Shown here: one piece after another, positions 21,585 to 33,400 of the stretch | Position numbering within the stretch: the first letter of the stretch is position 1 | Layout of the letters: every line of letters begins with the position of its first letter | Position numbers and translations under genes: made by a program | Assembly (NCBI GenBank): GCA_030685235.1 | Contig: MU839093.1 | Location: forward strand, 186,001 to 250,000 | DNA: 64,000 nt | Reading direction: 5' to 3' | Source of the DNA: Copromyces sp. CBS 386.78 | Lineage: Eukaryota; Ascomycota; Sordariomycetes; Sordariales; Sordariaceae | The notes under the pieces: model-generated | Told to the model about the DNA's origin: nothing | Seen by the model: only the letters and a program-made list of their open reading frames with translations | Database searches by the model: none

Positions 21585-22969
21585 GCAGCTGAACAGACCA
21601 ACGGTGACGGCGGTGCGCACACCAACGGTGATGGCAGTCCGCCCACGAGTGATGGCAGTCCTCACATCATCGCTGACAGCCAGTTGGACTACTAGCCATC
21701 GACATTACCACATTGTTTTATTCCCTTCTTAATACGCTTATGTATGCCTTTACGAACGAATGCAGCGGTCAAAATCTCGGCGTCCACGGTTCTCGATATA
21801 TACACAATCGGCTTCAATGCTCTTTCAGCACAGGGACACGACGGCACGGAAAACAAAACTTTCAAAATTGGAACGTTTCCTCCACTTTTATGTCAGCTCA
21901 CGTAGGCACTTCACGGCACGGTTTTTACCCTCTCACTTGGACACAACTTCATGATACCCCGAAATTGACGAAGCGGTGTGGGTCGACTAGATCAGGCCAC
22001 TGCGGAGGAGGATCTCGTCGTCAGTAGGTTGTTGGAAGGTGGCCCATGTTTTGGAGGGGCGAAGGGCTGGCTCGTTCGAGGTCCTGTTGGTGGAAACGGC
22101 CAGCTCGGAGAAATTTCAAAAAGAAAGAGAGCGGAGCTTGAGGATGGAAGGCAGCAGGTTCAAAAGCAAAAAGCCCGATGTGTGTGTGTTATCTTGGGTT
22201 ACTCATGGGCTTAGGCGAAGAGATGTCAAATTCTAAACGTTATCAAACTGCTTGGCGCTTATCGTGTGTGCGTGTGTGTGTGTGTGTTTGTCGTGTATTG
22301 TGAAGAGACCAGATGGTGAAGGTGTGCAGTGACGAAGCGTTTAGAAATTGTTTCTGGGCTTAAAACGGTTATACACAAGGATAATTCACGGGTAGCTGAG
22401 GAGCACGAAAGCATTGGGGTTGATATGCGTTTGGTTTGTTAGTTACAACGAATGCCGCTCGGTCTCGAGGCGTGGTTGGTTGTCGTAGGTTACTTGTATA
22501 CACTTACGGGAACGAGACATTGCATACAATTACAAGTTAAGGAAACAAGAAAGCCTCAAAGCCTCAGTTCTGTTAAAACACGTTGGCAAGATCCGAGCGT
22601 GGTTGATAGGTCCAAAGACTGTGATCTCGCAGTCGGCTATCTTCCTATCCACCAAACTGACTACGCGTACGTATTGCAAAGTATTAAATGGAGGTGAGCA
22701 ACAAGCGAGGCAAAGCTATGGCAATGACTGCACGCGTTCAATTCTCGTAGCTTTACGGTAAAAGGAGCATTGACTTTGACCATGTTGTCATGTATCGTGG
22801 CAGCATTTCGACAACCTGATCCCTCCAGTAGGAAAGACATCAGGAAGAAGAAAATTTGAAACCGGAACAAAAAAAAGGAGGGGAGGGTTGTTCGTTCGTC
22901 GGCCATCATTTAGAACCAGAAAGAAGTGCAATGGATAAAAAAATACAAAAATGAAGAAGTGTTGTTGAA
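21585..22969. other. 3' flank of the zinc-knuckle gene
   Basis: Begins with the 36-codon in-frame extension after the TAG (to about 21695). The rest has no supported gene. A GT microsatellite is at 22264-22288. Confidence 0.5.
22264..22288. repeat. GT microsatellite
   Basis: Mostly alternating G and T, with one C interruption. Confidence 0.8.
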
Positions 22970-23056
22970 TGCCCCCACGCGGGATTGAACCGCGGACCTC
23001 ATCATGTCGCAGATTGGGAATACGAGTGATGCGCTCTACCACTGAGCTATACGGGC
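22970..23056 (-). tRNA. trnT(CGU): tRNA-Thr (anticodon CGU) with 15-nt intron
   Basis: On the minus strand: acceptor arm GCCCGTA, D arm GCTC-AGTGGTA-GAGC, anticodon stem CATCA/TGATG, T arm CGCGG-TTCAATC-CCGCG, and acceptor TGGGGGC with discriminator A. The anticodon CGT is at 23024-23022. The anticodon loop is interrupted after position 37 by an intron at 23006-23020, the standard place for eukaryotic tRNA introns. The mature length is 72 nt plus CCA. The acceptor stem has one G-G mismatch at pair 5-68 and a U-G wobble next to it. The B box GGTTCAATCC is close to consensus. Confidence 0.92.
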
Positions 23057-26000
23057 TTTGTTATTTACAGTGGTAAGATTAGATACTCAAGTACCCCACT
23101 CCAGCCGTAGCTTTAGCTGTCAATTCTGGACGGGAGTAGATTGCCGCAATTCAACATCCGGCAGGCAATGGCTTGGGGTAACAACATCTTCTTCTGTGAA
23201 CATTTCGACATCGCACTTTCACAACAAACGACTTCCCAACTTCCGGTAATCTCACGCTTGCACCTTCACAACGCACCATTCTACCTTATATATTTACCGG
23301 TTATGTTCCAGCTGCCATTTCCTCACCCAGAAATGATATGCACATTGAACCCGACTCACTATGGTTGCACGATCCCGTCTTCACCACGCAGCAGAAGAGA
23401 GTCACCCACTGGGCACTGGCTACTACTATCACGGGACTCTCCTGACATGCCCACCAACTCGACCTCTAGCAGTCGCAAAGCATCGTCACTTCCTTTTCAC
23501 TGCCTGGAAAGACCAAATGCAGCACCACTCACTTTAACGCAAGTGTCGGTTGGGGGGGAGGGTGTTGTGGGCTTCAAGTGGAAGTGGAGGTAGGTGAGAA
23601 TGGAACGGACGCTTTAACCTGAACAAGTGGCTGGTTCCCGTCCTCTTGCAGGATTTGTCTTACTCTTCTTCTTTTTTTTACTATCCATCGCCATCTCGGT
23701 CCCCATCTGATGATGTTCTTACCTGTCTTCTTCATCCGGGCATTCATTTGCCATGTCCTCTAACTACCTAACTCTGTTTATGTCCATTCGCGCATTCCCG
23801 CTGTATTTTATCAGCTCGTGCGTCTTTCCTTGTCCTCTCATTCTTCCTGATTGATGCAACTTCGCTTCTCTACCATCATCACGAGCAGGGTCTTGGAGTC
23901 GATCTGACCAAAATTCTCCTTTATACTCGCTTCGGACTGGAAGTTTCGTATCACCCACTTTTCTCGCACATGGCAAACATGAAGGATATCGGTTGGGTAC
24001 CGGCAACTTACGACATCCAGTCCATCTCTGCCAGTGCGGGGAGGGTTTCTGAAGAAACTCGATAGGATCTTGAATGATGAGATGGCGAAGAAAGAAGGTA
24101 GAACATGCGCTGCTTATCATGTGGAAGTGAGGTCACATTCAGGCTGGCCGTCATGGCATGGACAGTCTCAATCCAAAGGATGGGATGTGCTTGCTATTGC
24201 TGTTGGTCGTCGATATACATCCCAGATCTGTGCAGGTCCTTTTGTGCGCTTGCCTATCTGCTTCGACTCCCATGCAAAACGCAAGCCTAGCAACAAGAAT
24301 GGAAGTGAGGGAGTCGGTGGCACATGGATGGAATATCCTCTTGACGCAACACACTGTCATTTAAAGGAAGCATTTCTCAACTGGATCTTGCGCCGCCAAG
24401 TCTTCCGTTACAAGATCAAATGGTGCTTACAAGTGGGCGAATGAGTAAGAGGAACGAAAACATCGGGTGGGTGGGTGTGTGGTGGTTGATGAATGGAATG
24501 TATGTGTTTGGGCGGGGATGAGGGAACTGTTAGCGGATAGGCTGTATCAATGCCATATCGCGTTTGTTTTCGTTCCTTCTGGCAACCTGGTGTTTAAGCT
24601 CTGTCCCTTCCTCAAATCTGATGCTGAATCGAAGCCCTGTTCTATCCTGACCGTGATGTTCACGAAAAGAGGTTCATGACAAACTTGGATTAAAGTTCTC
24701 GATATCATACCAAGTTGCCAACCCCAGGCACACAACTCGATGCAATTGTTTTTTCTGGCCAATCATTTCTTATTTCTACGGTACTTTTATCAACTAACCC
24801 CGTAACGGTTCTCTTCCCGCTCAACGGACCAATGATCATTTCTTCTTTTCAACACACAACAACCACCAAACATCAACCAAACATCACGTCTTGTCTAGAG
24901 GTATCTTGTCCCTCTTGTCCCTCTCTCCAGTTTTTCTGTTTTCTCTCACTAACATAATCAGGCATCCGCAAAGCCGACTATAGCGGACAGATTTCTGACA
25001 AGTGACAACCTCCCTGTTTTGGTTTGGTGATGTTACATATTTCGAGAATAGCGGACCCGCTGTTAATGCCAAGTTTTCCCGAGCGCTAAACTGCGGTCCA
25101 AATGGATTATCACAACACCATCGCCGAAGACGACCATGTGCACAAACCGACGAGGATGAAAAGTGAGTGAGGTGAAATTGCGAATTGAAAAAAATCTAGG
25201 GAGGGAAGAGCTGAGCCTCAGGATACTAGGAGGCTGGCACGGGCTCGACGTGGACGCTCTGGAACCAAGCCTCTCATATTATTATCATTTTGCCTCTAAC
25301 TGCACTCAGCTGGAGGCCAATCAATGGTCTGGGGTTTATGTGCCCGGTGAATTAAACAGACTTCTCACCGTCGGGAATGAAATGCTTGACGAAATCAACG
25401 CCTGAAGATAAGGGGCGGATCTTTGCAACTAACTGCCCTGTTCTTGGCGTAAGACATACTCTCCTGCTCAGCTCCAGTGAGCCGGATCTGAGGTCAAGAC
25501 CAATTCAATCAGATTCGCACAAGTGGAGGGAACCTCAAGACAGTATAATGCTTCTATCACAGCCTTACGGTCCGGCCGGCTAACACTCGACTTTTTTTTT
25601 TTTGGCCATCCGCCCCCAAATAATATTTCCTTGGGAGGGATTTGATCCGTATTGACGTTGTGTCACATAGTGTACGTCTACGGCGTATGTTCCCGTAGCA
25701 CAACAGACGTGAAAGAGCCGATGGAGGACAGGTCGGTCGGTCGGTAGTGCGATGATGTCCGTCGTCAGCACGCCCAAAAGTGCGACCGAGTTTGATCGTC
25801 CGTCTTGAGGATGATGAATGGTGTGCCCGCGTAGGACGGTAAATTACACCGCATAGGCAGGCCGTGATTGATTGATACCTGTACTTGACAGCCTCAAACT
25901 TTCAAGGGAAAAAAAAAACGGGAGCCGTTGGAGGTGTCCGATATATGTTGGCGACGGGGTTTTTCCTAGGTATTTTCAGACATGGTATCCCTCTTATCCG

Positions 26001-26950
26001 CCAATGCCCAATGGAACAGCAGTTGACCGACGGTGTTTTCGACCACAACATTCAGCGATTTGCCGCTATCTTCAGCCCTGGACTTGGCGGCCGTTCTCCC
26101 GTCGAACCATGCCGGACCATGCTGCATGATCAAGGAAACAAAAAGGAAGCCTTCCCATCCTGCGATGCAGCCTGAATGCACCTGCGTGGCGCAGTTTGCT
26201 GCGGCACTCCGCGCCAATGGCATTCAGCTAAAGAGTGAGCCGAGCCGCCGCAGTGCCCGCTAGTGTAGTGTATTGTAGCGTAGTGCGCCAGAAGCCTCAA
26301 GGCCACCATTCAGGTTGACATGGCACACATGGCAACCAACTTCCTTCTTACGCGCAGCGCACTTGGGGTTGGACTTTACACGTGTAGTAGTTGGCTACAA
26401 GTAAGAACCGAACGGCAAGCTATCGGCCTATCGAGCGGGCACACCACCATCTCTTTGCATTCAAGTGCTACAGTCCCCCGATACCACGCTGTTGCGGGGG
26501 TCAATCAAGCAAGCGGCGGGATATCAACCTTCCCTTTCCGAGTGGGGGATGACTGGCCGGAGATCGACAACGTCCCTTCGAGTCCTTCGACTGGTGGAGG
26601 GTACCAGAGAGGGTGACAGCAAAGGACGAAAAGAGTGAAAAAGCCATTATCGACCATGTAGCTCGTTTGGGTTACAAGAATACCACTTGCCAAGATGCAG
26701 AATTTCTTTTGGTGCCATCACTTGCAGATGGGGGGGGGCTGCTGATGGGATACAAAGCCGTGGTCAAGTCTGCCGCCCCCCTCCCCTCCGTTCTCTTGAG
26801 AGAATGTTTCTTCTGTAATTTAATACTGTTCTGTTCAGCCTATACATAGGCATTGTTGGTTTGATATTGGGAATTTTGTCCCTCGAGAGGTTGTCAGGTG
26901 CTGTGCCTCTTCAACTTTCTTCCTCCTCTTAACAACAACACTCCGAAGCC
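23057..26950. other. Gene-poor intergenic region of 3.9 kb
   Basis: Many short frames on both strands, but most open with GTG or TTG, overlap one another and resemble nothing. I find no splice-consistent chain with coding character, no RNA gene and no mobile element. A multi-exon orphan gene could be missed by eye. The final few hundred bases should contain the promoter of the gene at 26951. Confidence 0.4.
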
Positions 26951-29365
26951 ATGGCGTCCGGGTATCATCCAGTTCGCCATGAGCGCGTGATAAGCGCAGA
27001 CAGTCTCACTCCCCTCACAGCGGCCGTAGAGTCTCAAGCAGGAGATGTCGACAATAACAACATCCATAACCAGTCCTTCCAATACGTCGATATCAACGGC
27101 CTACCAGTCCATGCCGGCGCTGTTCCTCAACAACCAGACCAGACACACCCAGCCCAACAACCTCTATACGCCGACCACCACCAACAACAACAATATTATG
27201 ACTACCAGTATAACAATGCCGACTACCAAAACCCCCAGGGACACTTTGAGGGCATCCAACAAGTCCCACTCCCCGTCGAAGGACAACAATACCTCTCAAC
27301 CCAAGGGCAAGAAGGCTTCATGTTCCCCCCAAAACAGCCCACAACCTCCTCCGTCTCGCCCATGTCCGCCTCGCCCGCCTCGTGGGAAAAACAAAACCGC
27401 ACTAAACATGCCAACCGCCACTCCACCATGAGCAGCGGCTCGGGCGGCTCGTCCAACATGAAATCCGACAAGCTCTCCGCCATCTTCTCCAAAAACGGCA
27501 CCTGGACCTACGAATCCATCAGCATGCTGGTCGCCATGGGAGCCGTAGCGTCCATCATCGCCGTGCTCGCCACCTACGACGGCCAGCCGCTCCCCTCGTG
27601 GCCGCACTGGATCACCCTGAACGCCGTCATCGCCATCCTGGCCACCGTCGCCACGGCCAGCATGAGCGTCCCGCTCTCGGGCGGGCTGGGCCAGCTCAAA
27701 TGGATTCGCTTCAAGCAGGGGCGCGCCCCGCTGTCCGACATGGAGATCTACGACGACGCCTCGCGGGGGGCGTTCGGCGCCGTGAACATGCTCGTGCAAG
27801 CGCGGGGCGGGTTCGCGGGCAGTTTTGGCGCCGTGGTGATGATCGTCGCGCTGTTTCTGAGTCCGTTTGCGCAGCAGATTGCCACTTTCCCCACGAGGAT
27901 TGTCGAGACGCCTCATCAAGATGGCGGCAGCGGGGCTGGAGCGGTCAATTACCGGACGGAAAGCTACGGACTGGCCTTGCACGGGAAGGAAGAGCTGGCC
28001 GGGGGCCAGGCGTTCGTGCCCATCTTGCCCATCAAGGCGGCCGTGTACAAGGGCCTCTTTGCCGAGGACGGCAGACCGTGGATGGGCCTGCCGTTTCGTT
28101 GCTCGACGGGCAACTGCACTTTCCCGCCTATTGAGACGCTGGGGGTTTGTCACAAGTGCGTGGATATGACCGAGTATATGACGAGGTATTGCCCGCCGGG
28201 TGGTCTCCTGGACTCAGCCTCTGACGATGATCAGGAAGAGTTGTGTGGCTGGCAACTACCTCTACCTTCGGGCATGGCCAAGCTCAACTCCTCAGCTGAA
28301 GTCTTTGGCATGACTTCCCTTTTCCCCGGCTCGGGCTCGGGCTCGTCCTCGACGGGCGACGCAACCTACAGCACCATCATGAAGCTCATCTTCATGGGCA
28401 CCGAGACCAACGCCACGGGCCCGGGCGTGCTCTCCCCTTGGGCAACCCAATGCACCTTGTCCGTCTGCTTGCAGACCTTATCGTCAAACATCACCAACGG
28501 CTTCCTCCACGAAACCCCTCTCTCCGACCCCATCACCAACGACACCGTCCTCTCTTTATCTTCCTCGTCCTCCTCCTCGTCCTCCAGATCCTCCGCCCAG
28601 GAGTCCGACCTCGCCCCCCTAACCATCCAATCCCCCACCAACTCCTCCCTGCAGTACTCAATGAGCATGCAATCCATCATGGCCATGCAATCCTGGTTCT
28701 CGCAGCTGTTCGCCAACGGCACCGCCTCTCGCAACCCTTCGTACATCAACAAGACCACGTCAGGCGACACAAATCCTGGCCACATCGTGGTCAACCTAAC
28801 AGTCGGCATCTCGTCAGGCGAAACCTTTTTCGACACGGACATCGTCCAGGCCTTTTACTGGAACTACTACGAGTACCCCTCAAGCTCCCCCCCAGCACAA
28901 GCACGAGGGGCCCGGGCACATGCAGCCAACGCCAACATGAACATGCACCCAGGTGCACCCAAAGGTCTCGAGATGCTCCTCTCGGACCTGTCCGTCTCCC
29001 TGACCTCGACGTTCAGGACCCTGGTAGGCGTCCCCATCACCGGGACCGCCCTCTCGGTGGAGACGTACGTCTCGGTAAGGTGGGGCTTCGTCGCGCTGCC
29101 TGTTGTTGCGGTGCTCCTGGCGGCGGGTTTCCTGGCGCTGGCGGCCTGGGAGACGAAGCGCAGCGGGGCGAGCCTGTGGAAGACGAGCGCGTTGGCCATG
29201 CTTTTCCATGGCTTGGATGAGGATGCGAGGGAGCGGTTTGAGGATTTGCGGAGCTTGGAGGCCAAGAAGAGGGAGAGTAGGAATGTGAGGGTTAGGCTGA
29301 GTGCGGAGGAGGGGAGTCTGGATGGGAAGGGGGCAACGTTGAAGATTGATGGGGTTTATGAGTGA
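26951..29365 (+). CDS. DUF3176 membrane protein
   Basis: Single exon, 804 aa, with ATG in a good context (GAAGCCATGG). The N-terminal 185 residues are disordered and rich in Gln, Asn, Tyr and Ser. Then come the family hallmarks: ISMLVAMGAVASIIAVLATY, DGQPLPSWPHWITLNAVIA, GLGQLKWIRFKQGRAPLSD, and a conserved EIYDDASRGAFGAVNML. Predicted membrane segments are two at about 195-250, one at about 295-315 and one near the C-terminus (GFVALPVVAVLLAAGFLAL). The large loop between them has paired cysteines (CSTGNCTFPP, CHKCVD) and many N-x-S/T sites, suggesting it is outside the cytosol. A nine-serine run lies in this loop (28557-28595). The family is widespread in Pezizomycotina, often in many copies, with no assigned function. 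Confidence 0.88.
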   Translation: MASGYHPVRHERVISADSLTPLTAAVESQAGDVDNNNIHNQSFQYVDINGLPVHAGAVPQQPDQTHPAQQPLYADHHQQQQYYDYQYNNADYQNPQGHFEGIQQVPLPVEGQQYLSTQGQEGFMFPPKQPTTSSVSPMSASPASWEKQNRTKHANRHSTMSSGSGGSSNMKSDKLSAIFSKNGTWTYESISMLVAMGAVASIIAVLATYDGQPLPSWPHWITLNAVIAILATVATASMSVPLSGGLGQLKWIRFKQGRAPLSDMEIYDDASRGAFGAVNMLVQARGGFAGSFGAVVMIVALFLSPFAQQIATFPTRIVETPHQDGGSGAGAVNYRTESYGLALHGKEELAGGQAFVPILPIKAAVYKGLFAEDGRPWMGLPFRCSTGNCTFPPIETLGVCHKCVDMTEYMTRYCPPGGLLDSASDDDQEELCGWQLPLPSGMAKLNSSAEVFGMTSLFPGSGSGSSSTGDATYSTIMKLIFMGTETNATGPGVLSPWATQCTLSVCLQTLSSNITNGFLHETPLSDPITNDTVLSLSSSSSSSSSRSSAQESDLAPLTIQSPTNSSLQYSMSMQSIMAMQSWFSQLFANGTASRNPSYINKTTSGDTNPGHIVVNLTVGISSGETFFDTDIVQAFYWNYYEYPSSSPPAQARGARAHAANANMNMHPGAPKGLEMLLSDLSVSLTSTFRTLVGVPITGTALSVETYVSVRWGFVALPVVAVLLAAGFLALAAWETKRSGASLWKTSALAMLFHGLDEDARERFEDLRSLEAKKRESRNVRVRLSAEEGSLDGKGATLKIDGVYE

Positions 29366-29578
29366 GTGAGTGATAAGGTATCAAATCTGGGGGGCCCTGG
29401 GGGCGACGGAAGTGGATGGGATTTTGCCTTATTTTTGGCTTCCAAACGGCGTTTTGGCTCATGTTTCATGCTTGTCGATATGTATACCCTCGAGTTCAGT
29501 TCAGGTCTCTAGGTAAGGAGAAATCAATTGCTTCGATCAGTAAAGTTTTCATCATTTCGAGCAATATGTGAAATCTCC

Positions 29579-29599
29579 TTTTTTTTTTTTTTTTTTTTT
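29579..29599. repeat. Poly-T run of 21
   Basis: Uninterrupted run of T on the plus strand, downstream of the DUF3176 gene. Confidence 0.85.
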
Positions 29600-30287
29600 C
29601 ATCTGCTATGATAACTAGGTGGTTGGCCACGTATGACTAAGGTAGGTACCTATGATGTGAGACCCCCAGTGCCCCAGAACAAAAGCTGGTACTACCTAGT
29701 GGTACTTCCATGCTAATGCTAACTAATTTCCAGTCCAGGGCCAGGTTTCCATCATGTGTTGCAAATGTGCTATAGCCAAATACCCCAGTGGGATAAAGCC
29801 GAATAGCTCAATACCTCAGTTGCCCAAACCATCTACCTTAGATCAGCTAGATGCCTTTAACGAGGCTTCCTCAGCTCAGTGATATAACCCTATGATACCA
29901 TCATAGTATCTCGATCCATCAACTTTTTCCTGCGCCTTAACCTTAAGACTTTTTGGTCCAGTCCAGATCCATCCATGTCCCCCTCTATAATCTAACCTGT
30001 ACAATAATATCCACCATATGAACTTTCTTCCAAGCGAGATACTTGTCCACCGAAATGGTGTAACAAAGCATTTAGGTGCTGATAGCAAAAAGAAGACGGA
30101 GCAACTGATGTGCTGCTTCCCATAACAACCTCTCCCCTCGTTTCTCAAGGCTCCTGGTATGACCGTATGACCATCCTTTTTCTCCATCGAGTTGGAGATC
30201 CTTCTCCCTCTCAAGATGATGAAGCAAATCACTTAGATGCCGCTAGCATCAAAAGGGCCATAGCGCCTTCCATATCGTCAGGATCCG

Positions 30288-30398
30288 GCTCCTCCTGGCT
30301 TCCGTGCCGGTCATCCTTTAAACCGCCCCCTCCAAGTGAAAGGCCAGTATCCTGCTCCTCCTGGCTCCCGTGCCAAGCATCCTGCAAAAAGCCCCTCT
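30288..30398. repeat. Two-copy imperfect 66-bp tandem duplication
   Basis: GCTCCTCCTGGCTTCCGTGC at 30288 recurs 66 bp later as GCTCCTCCTGGCTCCCGTGC at 30354; similarity extends about 45 bp. Confidence 0.7.
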
Positions 30399-30465
30399 CA
30401 TATGGAATCGGAAGCTTAGTGGTACTGGTACTGGTACTAGCTCCGGCCGAATGTTGTCCTCCTCC

Positions 30466-33400
30466 CTAAGCAGTAGCAACCGTCGCCGTCATAGTCGCCG
30501 TCATAGCCGCCGCCTTCTCCTTCTGCTCCATCGCCGCCGTAAAGATGCGCTGCCAGACCTCGAGCCAGCGCTCATGCTGCGCCGTGGGGAGCTTGCCGGG
30601 GTTCTTGAAGCTGCGGGCCATCATCTCCTTGAGTCTGGTGCGCAGCATCTTAACCACCAGCATGGTCTTCCAGTCAGACACGGCGAAGCGGGCGCGGTTG
30701 CCGTCCAGGACGAGCACGCCTGAATACATGTCGGCGCGGACGTCGCCGCAGAGGAGGGCGACGGCGAAGGGGTCCACGGCGGTGGTTTCGTGGGCATTGT
30801 AGACGCTTCTGGTTGAGGACGGGAGGTTAGCATTTTAAAGAATAAGAGGAGGGATGGATGACAACGTACCCCTTGGTCTGCATAATATTGTAATAACTCA
30901 ACCACCTTAGCTCGTTATGGCCCTTGTTGACACTGCTAGGATGCAAGCTAATGTTCTGGTTGTTGCCCACGTTACGCAGGCCCTTGCTGCCGGGCGTGTC
31001 CCTCACCAGCAGCTTGGGGTAGAAACTCCAGGCAATAACCGACTGACAAATCATCTCATTGTCGCTGTTGATGTTGACCCGCTGAGGGACCTCGAAGAAG
31101 ACCTGGTGCCGACGCTTTCCACCGAACCGGAGCCTGTTAAGCACCTGACGCTCTTCGGTGGTGAGCTGGAGGAAGCCCGAGTCGGCAACAGACACGAGCA
31201 GTTGGCCCTTGAGATCCTCAATGTTCGCCAGAGTCTGCGGCGAGAGGAAGTTCTTCCGGCAGTACTGGAACTCGGCGCCACCGCTGGTTGACGACTGGCA
31301 CACACGCTTCCAGGACTGGTAGGCGTTGTAAACGGTGAGTAGATCAGAGTCACCCTTGCGGAATCCCATCCGGACCGTGTTGGCTTGTTGACGCTGTCCA
31401 AACGGCGCAACGAAGGGAGACTTGGACGAAAGAATAGCAGCCACGGTAAGGGCCATGTCGAGACACTTGAAGATAGCACCGAGAAGAATAAGCTTGCCTA
31501 GGAACACATCCAGCGGCAAGCGGGCCAGCTGAAGACCAAGTGGCGTGAGCTCCTCGGATGAAGCTGCAAGAGCGCGAACGTCGACAAGGGCGTCGATGGC
31601 ACGACGAATATTCTTTGCCGAAGGCGGGTCGAGCGCCTCGCCCAGGGTCTCTTCAATACCGCCAATCTTGCAAATCTTGACGCGAATAGCGAGATCCTGC
31701 AGAGACAGACGCAGCATCTCGGGAGTCTGCTGGTCGCTCATGATGTTGTCATGGCGATGCTTTGTGAACATGTGGAAGCAGAGACCCTCCTGGACACGAC
31801 CGGCACGACCACGACGCTGTTTAGCGTTGGCCCGAGAGATGAAGGTATCAATAAGTCGGGACAGCTGTCTCCGTTCGTCGAATCTCATCTCACGATGCTT
31901 GCCTGTGTCGATAACGCAGGTGACATCGGGAATTGTAATACCCGTCTCAGCAATGTTGGTAGCCAAGACAATCTTCCTCAAACCAGGAGGAGGGACGAGG
32001 AAGGCAGCTTCCTGGTCCTCGGTAGCAATAGTCGAGTGCAAGGGGTAAACCAGCCAGTTGTCGGCAAAGGATTTGTCGCCGAGCAGCATGTCGTTGAGTG
32101 TCCTGATCTCGGCAATACCAGGCAAGAAGACCAGGATGGCTTTGCTGAAATCGACGTAATCAGGGTGATTTGCAATCGTAGAGATCAGTTGGACAATCAG
32201 ATCAAAGTCGATCTGGTACTCGTCCATCTGCGCCAGTGTGTTGCGAGTTCTGTTGGAGTAGTTCTTGAGCGACTGAATCAGCTCGGGCTTGGAAGAGCTA
32301 TCGACCTCAGCATCCGCGTCGTCATCAAGTTCAGTAAGCTTTGATGCCACGGGGTTCCGCGAGTCGAGGGTGTATCCGGTCAACTCGACGGCATCTTCCA
32401 GGAAGGCAACCTTGACGGGGAAGGTTCGACCAGGAACGTTCAGAACCGGCGCTCCGCCAAGGTAGTTGGAGAAACGCTCAGCATCAACGGTGGCTGACAT
32501 GAGAACCACCTTGAGATCCTTTCTCCGAGCGAGCAACTTCTTGAGGACAATCAAGAGGAAATCGCTGTCGATGGAACGCTCGTGGACTTCATCGAGAACC
32601 AAATGGGTGATCTCGTTGAGGTCATTAGAACCCTCCAACATGCGCATGACGATACCAGTGGTAGCGTAGACAAGGCGAGTCTCCCTGGATGTGTTTGCCT
32701 CGAGACGGATGGAATAACCGACCAGAGACCGTGGTGTTCCAACATCACCTCTGCCCTCGCCAATTTCCTCGCTGACTCTCTTGGCCAGAGAGATGGCTGA
32801 GATACGACGGGGTTCCGTGCAGTAGATCTTGCAGTTTCTGCCCTTCAAGAGCTGATCCTCAAGCAAGAAAGAGGGCACCTGTGTACTCTTTCCGCAGCCA
32901 GTCTCACCGCAGATGATGACCACCTGTTCTCTCTCGACCGTGTCGACAACCTGTTGCCGGAACTGCCACATGGGAAGCTGCATGCGAGACGCCAGCATCT
33001 GCTGGTACCTGGATGTGCTAGCCTTTTGCAACCAGATTCTCTGGTAATACTCGGGATCCTGGGCGTTACGCTTTGCCCGCTCTTGGTCCGACTCGGAGTC
33101 TGTCTGATTCCGGGATTGGCCACGACCCTTGAAAGCGCCCTGGATGATGACACCGTCCTCCAACTCCTGGTCCATCCGCTTCCGAACTAGATCGCGCAAG
33201 TGTTTCACGACCGCGCGGTCTGCCTCGTCCGCCTTGCTCTTCCTGGCTTCGGCCATTTCTGACCAAAGATCCTTCCAGGCGACAGGCAGCCTCATGGCCA
33301 CCTTTTCTTCCTTGGCTGAAGAGCTAAAGATGAGGAACAAGGCGACAGTTGCAATGTATGCCTCGGACTGCTTTGCATCAGGCGTGGCAATGGATACCAT

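Larger units (their letters stand above)
29366..30465. other. Intergenic region between convergent genes
   Basis: No gene supported. It contains a 21-T run at 29579-29599, a two-copy 66-bp duplication at 30288-30398, and three ACTGGT units at about 30420-30440. Confidence 0.5.

Noticed and set aside
20853..21665. 270-codon frame antisense to the zinc-knuckle gene
   Set aside because: Ala/Val/Gly-rich shadow of the Gly/Pro/Ala codons on the sense strand; it also crosses the introns.
27296..28153. 285-codon Arg/His/Gly-rich frame antisense to the DUF3176 gene
   Set aside because: Composition shadow of a GC-rich coding region, no motif.
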